Origin: DTU018 sp029550685 | GTDB taxonomy: Bacteria > Bacillota > Syntrophomonadia > Syntrophomonadales > Syntrophomonadaceae | Length of the DNA stretch: 51,296 nucleotides | Reading direction: 5' to 3' | NCBI GenBank assembly: GCA_035412805.1 | Contig: DAONVO010000006.1 | Span: 1-51,296, forward strand | Shown: positions 16,059-25,342 of the stretch, piece after piece | Layout of the letters: every line of letters starts with the position of its first letter | Numbering within the stretch: the first letter of the stretch is position 1 | Position numbers and translations under genes: made by a program | Notes under the pieces: model-generated | What the model saw: only the letters and a program-made list of their open reading frames with translations | Databases searched by the model: none | What the model was told of the DNA's origin: nothing

Positions 16059-17075
16059 ATGAAAGGAATACTGTTATCCTTTCTGCATGAATATAGCAAG
16101 AAAACAGTATCTTTGGGGGAATTGGAGAAATTAGCTGGAGGGGATACTTGTTACCAAGACTTTGCGGTGGCGATAGTTGAGTTAACTAAAAAGGGTATTC
16201 TGCAGCCAATTAAAAGCCATGGAACAAGCCTGAAAAATCCACATTTGCATAATTCCTATCGTATAGTAAAATCCAAGCTTCCTGTTAAGCACCACCAGCA
16301 CCTAACGACATACCAGTTACAATTAGATCCCCATATTGACCTGAGTCCTTACTATACTCTGCCTGCTTCGGTGTGGGATAAGGACCTGCCTTATATAGAG
16401 TTGATTGATACCTACTTAAAACAACATGGTCTTCCGAACAGTCTAGCTTCGTTACCGGAACGTTCCTACCAGCTGGTGGGAAATGAAAAATGGATTGAAG
16501 AAGGCGGCGGCAAGGCTCTTTTAGAGCGTATTAACCTTTGGGAGGCCATGCAGGTGATGTCACAGCCTGACCCGATGATGTTGGCGATAAATCATAAAGC
16601 CTGGCACCAAGATATTCTACTCCATTTGGTTGTGGAGAACAAAACGCCTTTTCACGCTTTGTTGGATACTCTGCCTGATACCCGATTTCTAAGCCTGATC
16701 TATGGAGCAGGATGGAAGGTAACCGCAGATATTGTCTTGTTGGACAAGCAACTGGGAACGGTGGGCCGACCACGCCGTATTTATTATTTTGGCGACCTGG
16801 ATTACGAGGGAATCAGTATATGGTATGCTTTATACACCCGTGCTGATGCTCTCCCGGCAGTACCCTTTTACCAAGCCTTCCTGAGCAAGACAGCAACTCA
16901 GGGTAAAGAATATCAACATTGTAATGATGAGGCCCTACAAGTTTTTTTGAGCTTTTTTTCTCCTGACCAACAGGAACAGATCGTAGCGGTGCTTAAATCA
17001 GGCAGTTACTATCCCCAGGAGGGGTTGAACTCAACAGAACTGGCGGATATTTGGAGGAATTCAGTGTGGACATAG
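16059..17075 (+). CDS. jetD: Wadjet subunit JetD (topoisomerase VI-like nuclease)
   Basis: A 338-residue protein with a Toprim-type catalytic core: Glu193 in HLVVENKTPF and the DxD pair D246/D248 in YYFGDLDYEGISIW. This is the JetD C-terminal domain (DUF2220 class), the nuclease that cuts circular DNA trapped by the JetABC motor. The N-terminal ~130 residues are the substrate-recognition part and are shorter than in type I JetD. A segment LPERSYQLVGNEKWIEEGG precedes the Toprim part. It is the first gene of the operon and its stop overlaps the jetA start by 10 nt. Wadjet operons usually list JetD last, so the order D-A-B-C is notable and points to type II. Confidence 0.85.
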   Translation: MKGILLSFLHEYSKKTVSLGELEKLAGGDTCYQDFAVAIVELTKKGILQPIKSHGTSLKNPHLHNSYRIVKSKLPVKHHQHLTTYQLQLDPHIDLSPYYTLPASVWDKDLPYIELIDTYLKQHGLPNSLASLPERSYQLVGNEKWIEEGGGKALLERINLWEAMQVMSQPDPMMLAINHKAWHQDILLHLVVENKTPFHALLDTLPDTRFLSLIYGAGWKVTADIVLLDKQLGTVGRPRRIYYFGDLDYEGISIWYALYTRADALPAVPFYQAFLSKTATQGKEYQHCNDEALQVFLSFFSPDQQEQIVAVLKSGSYYPQEGLNSTELADIWRNSVWT

Positions 17076-18580
17076 ATAGCACGAATATAACTTCTAGCTA
17101 TCGGGAACGGGTACAGCGTTTGGCATTATTTGATCCTCTCTACCGTCTGGAGAATAAAAAGACTACAGATAAAAGCGGCCGGCCTATCGATTATTACAGT
17201 CTAGGTTTGCTAACCCTGCTGTTCTTTTTCGAAAACATGCTGGTTCGCAATCACAAGACCGGGGTGCGGGAGCTAGCCCGGTTTTTTCGGTCCATTAATC
17301 AAGGAGAACTGGATCTGGATGACAGCGGTTTTGAAAAACTGGCTCGCGATATTATTGAGGTGTTTCGCCCTCCCAGTGGTAAGAGAAACTCGCGCACCTT
17401 TTATAATTGGGATACTCGTTCTTGGGATACGGTTTATTATACGATTCTTAAAGCTGATCACTCTGAAACCCGTACTAACACTCAATATTACAGTCTGGAT
17501 GAAGATGGTCTGGAGTTGGTTTTTGCTACTCGGGAATATTTCAGTGAATACCAGGTCTCAATTAACCAGCTGTTGTTGCGAAAACAATTGGAGCGCGGCC
17601 AATTCTGGGGCGCCCTGCGCCAAATAGATGAAATGCGGGTGGCGGTGGAAAGCTTGCAGGAGCGGATTACCCGCATGCGTCATGAAATTCAGCGCAATAT
17701 AGCATCCGAGCAAATTTACCAGCGCTACCGGGATACAGTGGAAGATATTCACCAGCGCCTTAGCCGGGAGGACCGGGAGTTTGAAGAACTGCAGACTTTC
17801 GTCAGGGAAACTCGGGAGCGCTTGAGTTATGAGCGTCGTACCGCCAAAGATCAACAAACCTACCAGCTTATCATACGCATTGATGCTGAATTAAGCCAGG
17901 TGCATTATCAACACGGACTTTTACTGAGAGAGAGCATCGAAATGAAGACCGTTGCTTTGCAGTCTGCTCAGGAATCTCTGTATTACGCAGGAATCAACTC
18001 TTTTAATTTCCAGAAAGATATTGGGGATCGGCTCTTATCCACACCTTTGCCTTTAACATCAGCCCGTCAACTGGTTAAACCGCTGCTATTTTTAGAAAGG
18101 CATCAAACCTGGTCATTGTTGACGGTCTTTGCTCCTCAGCGGTTGGAAGGACGGCGAATTTACAGGGAAGAGGAAGGATTCCTGGAACCTTTGGATGAAC
18201 AACAGCTGATACAGGAACAGCAAATACTGCGGCAGAATTACCAGTACATCGCCGAATTAATACTGGGAGCTATCCCGGAAGCAAATGGTACTACCCTGCA
18301 AGAAATAGTGCATTATTGCCGTACCAATGGCTATGAATATGTATTGGACAGCCGGCATTTCTATGAATTTTGGATATTACTGCATCAACGCTCCCCCCTG
18401 GAACTGCAGCAGCTATCTCCTGAAGAGGCGGAGGGACTGCTGGGGGGAGTGATGGAGGTTTTTAGCCGCCAGGCCAGGAGGTTGACTGTCCAGGAAAGAG
18501 AGCAGGTGCTCAAGGTTACGAACCGCTATAGTATAAAAGATATGGAATTAGTGCTGGAGGTAGATAGTAATGCTATATAA
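17066..18580 (+). CDS. jetA: Wadjet subunit JetA (kleisin-like, DUF5716 type)
   Basis: A 504-residue protein from GTG at 17066 (GGAGG at 17053-17057, 8 nt upstream); a TTG at 17051 is less likely. It begins LFDPLYRLENKKTTDKSGR, has winged-helix-like N- and C-terminal parts, and a heptad-rich middle (about 170-310: QIDEMRVAVESLQERI, RLSREDREFEELQTFV). JetA closes the ring formed by the SMC-like JetC heads and recruits JetB, like MukF. The assignment rests on the JetA-type start, its length, and the strict gene neighbourhood. It overlaps jetB by 11 nt, and translation is presumably coupled through the operon. Confidence 0.8.
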   Translation: MDIDSTNITSSYRERVQRLALFDPLYRLENKKTTDKSGRPIDYYSLGLLTLLFFFENMLVRNHKTGVRELARFFRSINQGELDLDDSGFEKLARDIIEVFRPPSGKRNSRTFYNWDTRSWDTVYYTILKADHSETRTNTQYYSLDEDGLELVFATREYFSEYQVSINQLLLRKQLERGQFWGALRQIDEMRVAVESLQERITRMRHEIQRNIASEQIYQRYRDTVEDIHQRLSREDREFEELQTFVRETRERLSYERRTAKDQQTYQLIIRIDAELSQVHYQHGLLLRESIEMKTVALQSAQESLYYAGINSFNFQKDIGDRLLSTPLPLTSARQLVKPLLFLERHQTWSLLTVFAPQRLEGRRIYREEEGFLEPLDEQQLIQEQQILRQNYQYIAELILGAIPEANGTTLQEIVHYCRTNGYEYVLDSRHFYEFWILLHQRSPLELQQLSPEEAEGLLGGVMEVFSRQARRLTVQEREQVLKVTNRYSIKDMELVLEVDSNAI

Positions 18581-19304
18581 CCAGGCGCAAGTAACCGCTG
18601 CTTTCAAAATATTTGCCCTGCTATCTACCCAGGGGAGAGCAGATAAGGAGGCCTTGCGGCTTTATCTGGCCGATGATAATGTACGTGGTCTGGTGGATCA
18701 GTTTGCCCAGGAAGTTGATTGTACCGTTATTGCGGCTGGGGATGAGCTTTATCTGATCCCACTAGCAGTTTCTTCTCCTTATCATGTGTCCAATGAGACC
18801 TTAAAAAGCAAGTACTTATCAGCGCGGGCCGTAAATGCTGATATCTATCTGATGTATGTGGCTATTATCGTTTTGCTGGGCGAGTTTTATGACAGCTATC
18901 AAACTACCAACCCTACCCGGGATTTTCTTCCTATGAGCGAATGGTTGAATAGCATGAATCAACGGATCTTGGCGCTCAAGGAGATTGATGAAGAGGAATT
19001 GGCCAAGGTGGAACAGGAACAGGAGTATAACTGGAAGCTGGTTATAGAAAAGTGGGAGGCTTTGGATGATTTGAAGGAAACCGCCAAATCCCAGGATGGA
19101 CGCACCATCAGCCGCCTAGCCTTTCTAAACCAGGTCAAACGTTTTCTCCAGGACCAGGATCTGGTTCGGGATATTGGCGAGGATCAGCTGCAGCTAACGG
19201 AGAAAACCCACATCATCGTGCAGCGATATTATATGGAAGTGGAACATAACCGGGGTATCCTGGAATTTATGTACCAGTTGGAGCTTCCCAAGGAGAGAGA
19301 ATAA
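18570..19304 (+). CDS. jetB: Wadjet subunit JetB (DUF6063 type, MukE/KITE-like)
   Basis: A 244-residue protein with winged-helix-like start (AAFKIFALLSTQGRADKEAL) and a hydrophobic central helix (YLMYVAIIVLLGEFYDSY), followed by a charged helix (EEELAKVEQEQEYNWKL) and a C-terminal ILEFMYQLELPKERE. In Wadjet complexes JetB is the KITE-like clamp subunit that binds JetA. The start ATG at 18570 has GGAGG upstream inside jetA. The stop TAA is directly followed by the jetC ATG at 19305. The call depends mainly on the order and size in this operon; by itself the sequence is not distinctive to me. Confidence 0.75.
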   Translation: MLYNQAQVTAAFKIFALLSTQGRADKEALRLYLADDNVRGLVDQFAQEVDCTVIAAGDELYLIPLAVSSPYHVSNETLKSKYLSARAVNADIYLMYVAIIVLLGEFYDSYQTTNPTRDFLPMSEWLNSMNQRILALKEIDEEELAKVEQEQEYNWKLVIEKWEALDDLKETAKSQDGRTISRLAFLNQVKRFLQDQDLVRDIGEDQLQLTEKTHIIVQRYYMEVEHNRGILEFMYQLELPKERE

Positions 19305-22300
19305 ATGCCGGCTATATCCAAAATTCGGGTTACTAATCTGGTTTATGAAAACGGAGCCAAGCGCTACCGGGATGAAATTTTCCGTTTCGACAGCCACAAT
19401 GGAGTTCTCCTGCTGGAAAATGGAGGGGGAAAAACCGTACTGGTACAAGCTTTTTTGCAAGTGGTCCTGCCCCATACCGCTCTGGCTGAACGCAAGGCCA
19501 AGGATACCTTTAGCCTGGAAAACAGCCCGGCCCATATTGCCGTGGAATGGATTATTAATGAAAAACCGCGTCGTTATGCTCTCACAGTGGTTACATTATT
19601 CAGCAGCAAGGATGGGCTGGATTCCTACAAATATGTTTATGAGTATGAAAGCGGTGATAAAAACTCCCTAGAAGGGCTTCCCCTGGTACGCCAGGGCAGT
19701 GATGGCCGCCTGCGGCCTGCCAGTAAAGAGGAAATGTATGATTATTACCTGGCTATGAGCCGCAGCTTGATGAATGCTCATTATTTTCCCAGCATCCGTG
19801 AATACCAGCAGTATATTGAAGAAAATTTTAAGATTATCATCTCTGAATGGCGCAGTATTGCTCGCATAAACAATGCCGAAGGCGGAATTGAAGGGTTTTT
19901 TGAGGGCTGTAAAACCACCGCCCAGCTGATAGACCAGCTGCTGATTCCCATTGTGGAAGAAGCCATGGCGGGCAGCGGCAGTAAGGATTTTGTGGAAACC
20001 TTTCAAAAACAAAGAGAGCATTTTAAAAAACATCGCCAACTGCGGGAACGCATTGAGGAAAGCCAGAAGGTTAATAGCCAAATTGAACGCTATGTAAACT
20101 TTTTTACCGCTTATCATCATGCGGAACAAAAAATGGGTAATGTAAAAGGCCAGGCTAAAACCCTCTATAAACTGGCTTTAAGAGAGGAACAGCGATTGTC
20201 CCAAGCCTTGCAGCAGCATCAGGAAGACAGCCGGTTGTGCCAGGAACAGCGGCAGGAATTGGAACGGAAGTGGGCATCCTATGAGCTGGCCAAGTTGGAG
20301 CTGTCCATGAGCCAGGCCCGGCAGCTCTGGCAGCAATGCCAGGAAGAGTGGCAGGTTCAGTTGGATAACTATCGTAACCAGCACTCCCGTTTACAGAACT
20401 TGAAACTCGCCAAGCTGCGGGATGGAATCCGGGTTCAGGCAGAAGCTACCGGTTTATATCAGAAACAATTGTATGATCTCCAAGCTAACCCTGATGTACA
20501 AGCCTTGGCCAGCGAATTACAGCAAGTTGAAGCTGAGCTGCGTTACTGCTACCTGCAGGAAGAAGGCGAACTGCAAAGCCAGGAAAAGCGGATTCTGTCT
20601 AAAGTACAGCAACTCGAACAGGATATAGAGGAAATCAACAAGCGCTATGAGCAGTGCCAGGCGGAGCGCCAGAAGCTGTGCATAAAAAAAGCTCAGGCCC
20701 AAAAACAGCTGGAAATAATAGAGAAGGACATGCAGGAAATAGCCCGCAGTATATTGGACAATTACCAGCACGATGAGGTTGCCCAGGAAAAAGAACGCTG
20801 GGAGCAGCGGGCAGCATGGTTGGAAAAGGATTGCCAGGCCAGTGAAACCGAATTGCAGCAGTTAAACCAGGAAAGAACCGCCTTAATGGAGCAGTTGCCT
20901 GGGCTGCGCCAGCAGCTGCAGGGGGCCATCCGGGAAGAAGATAAACTGCAGCATCACCTCAATACCATCGAAGAACAACAGCACCAGCTGCTGCTTCGTT
21001 TGCAGGAAATGTACCCTGAGTACTCTGCCATTAACTCCTTGTATCTTCATCAGAATCGGATCAGCGAGCATCTCACCAGTCGCCTGGAAACTTTACGTGA
21101 CCAAAAGGAGCGGGCTCTCATAAAAGACAGCCAGGCAGCAGCATTGTTTGCTTTGTATGAACCCAGTACCTATTATGGGGCTGATCCGCAAGTGGAGAGG
21201 TGGATAGAGGAGGTAAGTGAGCATTTCTCTTATCTGGAAGCCGGAACCTTGTTTGTGCAAAAGGCGGCTGAGCAGCGTAACCGTCAAGAGATTGACTATT
21301 TCCGGGTTTATCCTTTTTGGGCTATTACTCTGGTTTGCCTGGCCAGGGAAGCCGACCGTTTAATGAACCGCCTGGCTAAATACCAGAAGGAGATGACTCA
21401 TCCTATTTTCATTGTTACCACCGAGGAGGCCCGGCAGATAATTGACCAGGTGGAAATGCCGGAAGAACTTGGTCTGGAACCTCAACGACAGGTGTTGCCC
21501 CTGGGCTGGGAAGCCAATCTGGCGCAACCTGTTTTCGAAAAGTGGAAAAAGGGGCTGCAGGAGACCGCGGAGCAACTGCGGCAAGCCCGCTTGCTGCGAG
21601 AAGCCCAGCTGCAGAATTTGGAGGCGTATTGGCGGCAACTGCAAGACTTCTGGCAAAAATTGCCTTATGAGTACTATAATGAATTGCGCGACCAGCTGCG
21701 GACCGCTCATGAAAAGGTAATACAGCTGGACCAGTCGGTTCGTGCCCAGGAAAGCCGGGAACAGGAAATAATTGCACGAACCTCCTTGTTACAGAAAAGG
21801 CTGCAGGATATAAGAGACGAGATCAACCATCTCAGCCACCGGCTGCGGGAAGCCCAGAAATACCTGCGCAAAGCCGCGGAAACAAAGAGATTGCGCATTG
21901 ACATTGAACAAGATGAGCAATTGATTATAGCGAGTAACTTGGAACTAAAGCGATGGGAAAAAGAACGCAGCCGTTTGCAGGAGCAATTAGGCAATTGCCA
22001 GCAGCATCTGCACAGAGTGCAGCTGCAAATCGATAACTTGCGCAATGAGGAACTATATAAACAAGTGCAGAATTGTCAGCCCCAGCCCACTAATACCCTG
22101 CGTCCTGTACTGACTCGCCAGCGGCAAGATTTGCAGGATAACCTGCGGGACAAGCAACAGGATCGCCAGCTTCTTGAGGAGCGTTTGCATACCGCCCGCC
22201 AGACCAAGGAACAACTAGAGCTGGAATTAAGTCGCAGCATTCAGGAATGTGAATATGAAATGGATCACCAGTTAACATTTCCTCCAGGGGGTGACCAGGA

Positions 22301-23753
22301 AATAGACCTGCTGCTTCCGCAGGTACAGGCGGGCAAGGCTAAGCTGGATGAACTTAAAGCCCGGTTAGATAAAGCTGACAGGGATTACCGGGTAAAAGAG
22401 GATCGTTTTAAGCGTCAGGAAGAGCAATTTTCAAGTGACTATAGTGAACGGGTAATGTTTACCGAACCTTTAGGAATAGTACGACAGCAGCTGCAGCAAG
22501 AGAGCGAAGCTCTGCAGCACCAGGAGGAGTACCTGCAGGAACAGTTGCTTAGGCTGACCAAGGAAGACCATATGATAAAACAAGCCCGGAGTTCATTGGA
22601 GAATAAACATGAGCGTTATGACTTCCTGTCCGAGAAGGTTAATGAATGTGAACTGCCGGCAGCAGCCGAGCAAGAGTTTCCTTACCAACCTATGCAGGTG
22701 ATCGACCAGTACGTTCAACGATTGCAAGAACAACAGGAAGAACTGAACCGGCAGATAGAATACCTGGAGAAAGAAAAGAACCGGCTTTATGTATTCTGTG
22801 AACAGCAGATAAGTGATCCGAAATTAAGACAAATGGTGATCGCTGGGCTAAGTTACCAGGAATATCAAAAGGTATGGTCCTGGAAAACCAATTTGACGGA
22901 GCGCATAGCCTATACTGTCCGTATGTACGAAGATGACATGCGCGAGCATGACCGGGAATTGCAGCAGTTTATCAATCACTTGCATGGGTACTTGATTACT
23001 CTGGCCGGGGAACTGCGCCTCATCCCGCACAAAACCCGGGTCAAAGTGGAGGAAGGCTGGAAAGAGATCTTTATTTTTGATGTGCCTTCCTGGGAGGAGA
23101 GAGAAGGCAAAGCCCGGTTGCAGTCCTATGTGGACTGGATCATTCACCAGATTGAAAGCCAGCAGTATCGAGATGAATATGGCAATGAGGATTATGCCCT
23201 CATTCATAAAGACCTGCAAAAATGGCTGCAGTCTCAGCAGTTGCTGAGGATTGTAATGAATGATACGAGTATCAAGGTAAAATGCCGTAAGGTAACTGCC
23301 GATGGTAAAGTGAGCAGCTACCCCAATAGCTGGGAGAGTTCCAACCAGTGGTCGGGAGGAGAAAAATGGAGCAAAAATATGGCGCTTTTTCTAGGCTTGC
23401 TTAACTACCTGGCTGAAAAACGCCAGGCTATTGACTCCCGTGCCCAGCGCAGCCGTACTATTATTCTCGATAATCCTTTTGGCAAGGCTTCCAGTGATCA
23501 TGTGCTGGACCCGGTATTCTTCATTGCCGAGCAACTGGGATTTCAGATAATTGCCTTAACCGCTCTGGCGGAGGGTAAGTTTGTGCGAGAGTATTTCCCG
23601 GTGGTTTACAGCTGCCGCCTGCGTCCAACTAGCAGTGCGGACAAATACTTGGTCACTACCGACCAGGAAATCCGCGAAGCGTATTTTCGGGATCATGCTC
23701 CCGAATCCCTGCGCCGGCTGGGAGATACCCAGCAAATCGATTTGTTCGAATAG
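19305..23753 (+). CDS. jetC: Wadjet subunit JetC (SMC/MukB-like ATPase motor)
   Basis: A 1482-residue SMC-family ATPase. Head half one carries Walker A LENGGGKTVL (around 37-46). A very long Gln/Glu/Arg-rich coiled coil spans about 250-1200 with a break near 560-720 (a hinge-like globular region: PSTYYGADPQVERW and FRVYPFWAITLV). Head half two has the signature SGGEKWSKNMALFLGLL (from about 1350) and Walker B RTIILDNPFGKAS (from about 1384). It is the DNA-extruding motor of the plasmid-clearance complex. It follows jetB without a gap, and AAGGAG lies 9 nt before its ATG. Length and gene order match the Wadjet family; no frameshift was seen. Confidence 0.9.
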   Translation: MPAISKIRVTNLVYENGAKRYRDEIFRFDSHNGVLLLENGGGKTVLVQAFLQVVLPHTALAERKAKDTFSLENSPAHIAVEWIINEKPRRYALTVVTLFSSKDGLDSYKYVYEYESGDKNSLEGLPLVRQGSDGRLRPASKEEMYDYYLAMSRSLMNAHYFPSIREYQQYIEENFKIIISEWRSIARINNAEGGIEGFFEGCKTTAQLIDQLLIPIVEEAMAGSGSKDFVETFQKQREHFKKHRQLRERIEESQKVNSQIERYVNFFTAYHHAEQKMGNVKGQAKTLYKLALREEQRLSQALQQHQEDSRLCQEQRQELERKWASYELAKLELSMSQARQLWQQCQEEWQVQLDNYRNQHSRLQNLKLAKLRDGIRVQAEATGLYQKQLYDLQANPDVQALASELQQVEAELRYCYLQEEGELQSQEKRILSKVQQLEQDIEEINKRYEQCQAERQKLCIKKAQAQKQLEIIEKDMQEIARSILDNYQHDEVAQEKERWEQRAAWLEKDCQASETELQQLNQERTALMEQLPGLRQQLQGAIREEDKLQHHLNTIEEQQHQLLLRLQEMYPEYSAINSLYLHQNRISEHLTSRLETLRDQKERALIKDSQAAALFALYEPSTYYGADPQVERWIEEVSEHFSYLEAGTLFVQKAAEQRNRQEIDYFRVYPFWAITLVCLAREADRLMNRLAKYQKEMTHPIFIVTTEEARQIIDQVEMPEELGLEPQRQVLPLGWEANLAQPVFEKWKKGLQETAEQLRQARLLREAQLQNLEAYWRQLQDFWQKLPYEYYNELRDQLRTAHEKVIQLDQSVRAQESREQEIIARTSLLQKRLQDIRDEINHLSHRLREAQKYLRKAAETKRLRIDIEQDEQLIIASNLELKRWEKERSRLQEQLGNCQQHLHRVQLQIDNLRNEELYKQVQNCQPQPTNTLRPVLTRQRQDLQDNLRDKQQDRQLLEERLHTARQTKEQLELELSRSIQECEYEMDHQLTFPPGGDQEIDLLLPQVQAGKAKLDELKARLDKADRDYRVKEDRFKRQEEQFSSDYSERVMFTEPLGIVRQQLQQESEALQHQEEYLQEQLLRLTKEDHMIKQARSSLENKHERYDFLSEKVNECELPAAAEQEFPYQPMQVIDQYVQRLQEQQEELNRQIEYLEKEKNRLYVFCEQQISDPKLRQMVIAGLSYQEYQKVWSWKTNLTERIAYTVRMYEDDMREHDRELQQFINHLHGYLITLAGELRLIPHKTRVKVEEGWKEIFIFDVPSWEEREGKARLQSYVDWIIHQIESQQYRDEYGNEDYALIHKDLQKWLQSQQLLRIVMNDTSIKVKCRKVTADGKVSSYPNSWESSNQWSGGEKWSKNMALFLGLLNYLAEKRQAIDSRAQRSRTIILDNPFGKASSDHVLDPVFFIAEQLGFQIIALTALAEGKFVREYFPVVYSCRLRPTSSADKYLVTTDQEIREAYFRDHAPESLRRLGDTQQIDLFE

Positions 23754-23790
23754 TTTTAATGGGACGGTAAACTAAGCGTTTTTTAATCGT

Positions 23791-24396
23791 CTACCCTACA
23801 CTGCCTATCTTTTGGGATTGGAAGAGGTCTATCCAGTGTTTAACCTCATTCCAGTGTTTGACGGGGATGATGTTGTCAGACTGCAAGTGACGGTTATAGG
23901 GATATTCGAACATTATCACCGGCAGGAAGGGACTTATTTCACTTACCAGTTCATAATGATCTTCAATCATTACATCCACCAGGTGTTCCTGGCATATAGT
24001 CAGTTTGCTGAAAAAGTGCATATTGCTGGTAGCATTTAATATCAGCCGGTCATATTTTATATTATTGCGCGCCAGCCAAGTTATAGTTGCCTCTTCGACT
24101 TGAGGAAATTTGCTGTTGCGAGAGGTAATTAAAATTAATTCATGCTGCTTTTTTAGTTCGGCTAGTACTTCCACCGCTTGCTCCTTGGGTTTCATCTCGT
24201 AATAGATACGACCCAAGTACTTGTCGAAAAAAGCATCGGCCTCAGCTGTGGTCCATCCCAGAGCATCTTCTAAGTAATAATAGCGCAGGTCAGGAACTGT
24301 GTTCAGCCCATTTTCCCGCCCATAAATCTCGGCATAGTGCATTATCATCTCAGTGGTATGGGTGATGGTGTTGTCTATGTCAACGCCTATTATCAT
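23791..24396 (-). CDS. HAD-type 5'-nucleotidase (YqfW / 5'(3')-deoxyribonucleotidase family)
   Basis: A 201-residue HAD hydrolase with the catalytic motif I GVDIDNTIT (Asp5 nucleophile, Asp7), motif II around LILITSRN, and a conserved VMIEDHYELVSEI near the motif III-IV region. It belongs to the deoxyribonucleotidase-like group (PF06941), which dephosphorylates nucleotides or related phosphates. It converges with jetC, with only 37 nt between the stops, and I see no clear terminator there. It is not an apparent part of the Wadjet system. The substrate is not established. Confidence 0.75.
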   Translation of the reverse strand: MIIGVDIDNTITHTTEMIMHYAEIYGRENGLNTVPDLRYYYLEDALGWTTAEADAFFDKYLGRIYYEMKPKEQAVEVLAELKKQHELILITSRNSKFPQVEEATITWLARNNIKYDRLILNATSNMHFFSKLTICQEHLVDVMIEDHYELVSEISPFLPVIMFEYPYNRHLQSDNIIPVKHWNEVKHWIDLFQSQKIGSVG

Positions 24397-24537
24397 AGTT
24401 CGCTCCCCCCAGATTACTTTACCATTGCGATTTCTTTCTCCCTATCCATTTATCTTAGCGGCAATTGCTGCTGCTTACAAGAGCATCAATAGTTAGGCCG
24501 GCTCCTAATCCTGCCTGGTGCCGTCGATATATTTCGG

Positions 24538-24543
24538 TATAAT
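24538..24543 (+). promoter_or_regulatory. -10 box upstream of the PC4-like gene
   Basis: TATAAT at 24538-24543, about 70 nt before the ATG at 24615, in the gap between this gene and the divergent nucleotidase. The -35 region is weak. Confidence 0.35.
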
Positions 24544-24614
24544 CGATTCATGCCGAAGGATATAGTATTATTAAGATGTTAGAGTTTATGCAAAATATGG
24601 TAAGGGGGATACGG

Positions 24615-24854
24615 ATGGCTGATATTAAGTTCGAAATTACCCGGTCTCTGGGGGTCTTGTCCCAGGGTTCAAAGGGTTGGCAGAAGGAAATTAATCTGGT
24701 CAGCTGGAATGAAAGGGCACCCAAGGTTGATATCCGTGACTGGGCTCCTGAACATGAAAGAATGGGTAAAGGGGTTACTTTAACCAAGGAAGAACTAATT
24801 CAGCTAAGGGATATACTGAATAAACTAGATTTGGATGAACTGCCGGTTAGCTGA
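24615..24854 (+). CDS. PC4/YdbC-like single-stranded DNA-binding protein
   Basis: A 79-residue protein beginning MADIKFEITRSLGVLSQ, with GWQKEINLVSWNERAPKVDI and EHERMGKGVTLTKEEL. This is the bacterial PC4-like family (YdbC of Lactococcus), which forms a dimer that binds single-stranded nucleic acid. The start is ATG 24615 behind AAGGGGG (24602-24608), not the ATG further upstream at 24576 which lacks a ribosome site. Family length is about 70-80, so it is complete. It is a single gene, and its role in transcription or repair is only a family-level inference. Confidence 0.85.
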   Translation: MADIKFEITRSLGVLSQGSKGWQKEINLVSWNERAPKVDIRDWAPEHERMGKGVTLTKEELIQLRDILNKLDLDELPVS

Positions 24855-24916
24855 GGTAATAAGGAAGGAACCAGTAAAAAAGGATGAATGTAGTTGCTGC
24901 AAAAATGTTTTCCGGA

Positions 24917-25240
24917 TATGTCATTGCTGTGAAAATGACTTCATAATGTGTCATTGCGAGGAGCGCAGCGACGAAGCAATCTCTATGCCGCTCTGCGCTA
25001 AGCACGGCTTGGCAGTACTGTTAGACAGGATGCAGGAGTATTAGCCAGCTCGCTCCAAGACTCCTCGCCTGCAACCCACCGGCTTACTTCGGTGCGAAGC
25101 GGATCGCTCGTAATTCGGCATCTATGCACTCAGTTCTCACTGCTCGAAACATCCTGTTTCTCGCTCCGCTTCGCAGCCCTCAGTTTCGCCGTGGGTTGCA
25201 ACGGCTCGTCGTAGTCACTCGCCCGGCTAATACCCTTGCT
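24917..25240 (+). repeat. R1 + R2 repeat block (copy c)
   Basis: An element reading GTCATTGCTGTGAAAATGAC at 24919, then a R1 core (GTCATTGCGAGGAGCGCAGC near 24950), then a shared 40-base segment (24976-25016) matched in reverse at 15408-15448, then the 69-bp R2 unit (25028-25096, matched at 27240-27308), then an imperfect inverted-repeat region (25060-25220). It occupies most of the 488-bp gap before the acyl-CoA dehydrogenase; the remaining 25241-25342 holds only a leader with GGGGAGGGG before the ATG. Confidence 0.7.
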
Positions 25241-25342
25241 TAAGCCATGAAGTGATGTTTTCATTAATAGTGGGCTCTGTCACAGGTGACATTGCTCTAA
25301 AAGGGTTTTCAATTTGGGAGACACAAGGGGGAGGGGAATTAC

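Noticed and set aside
24835..25044. 69-codon ORF after the PC4-like gene
   Set aside because: Runs from the PC4-like gene into R1/R2 repeat sequence; the peptide is repeat-derived.
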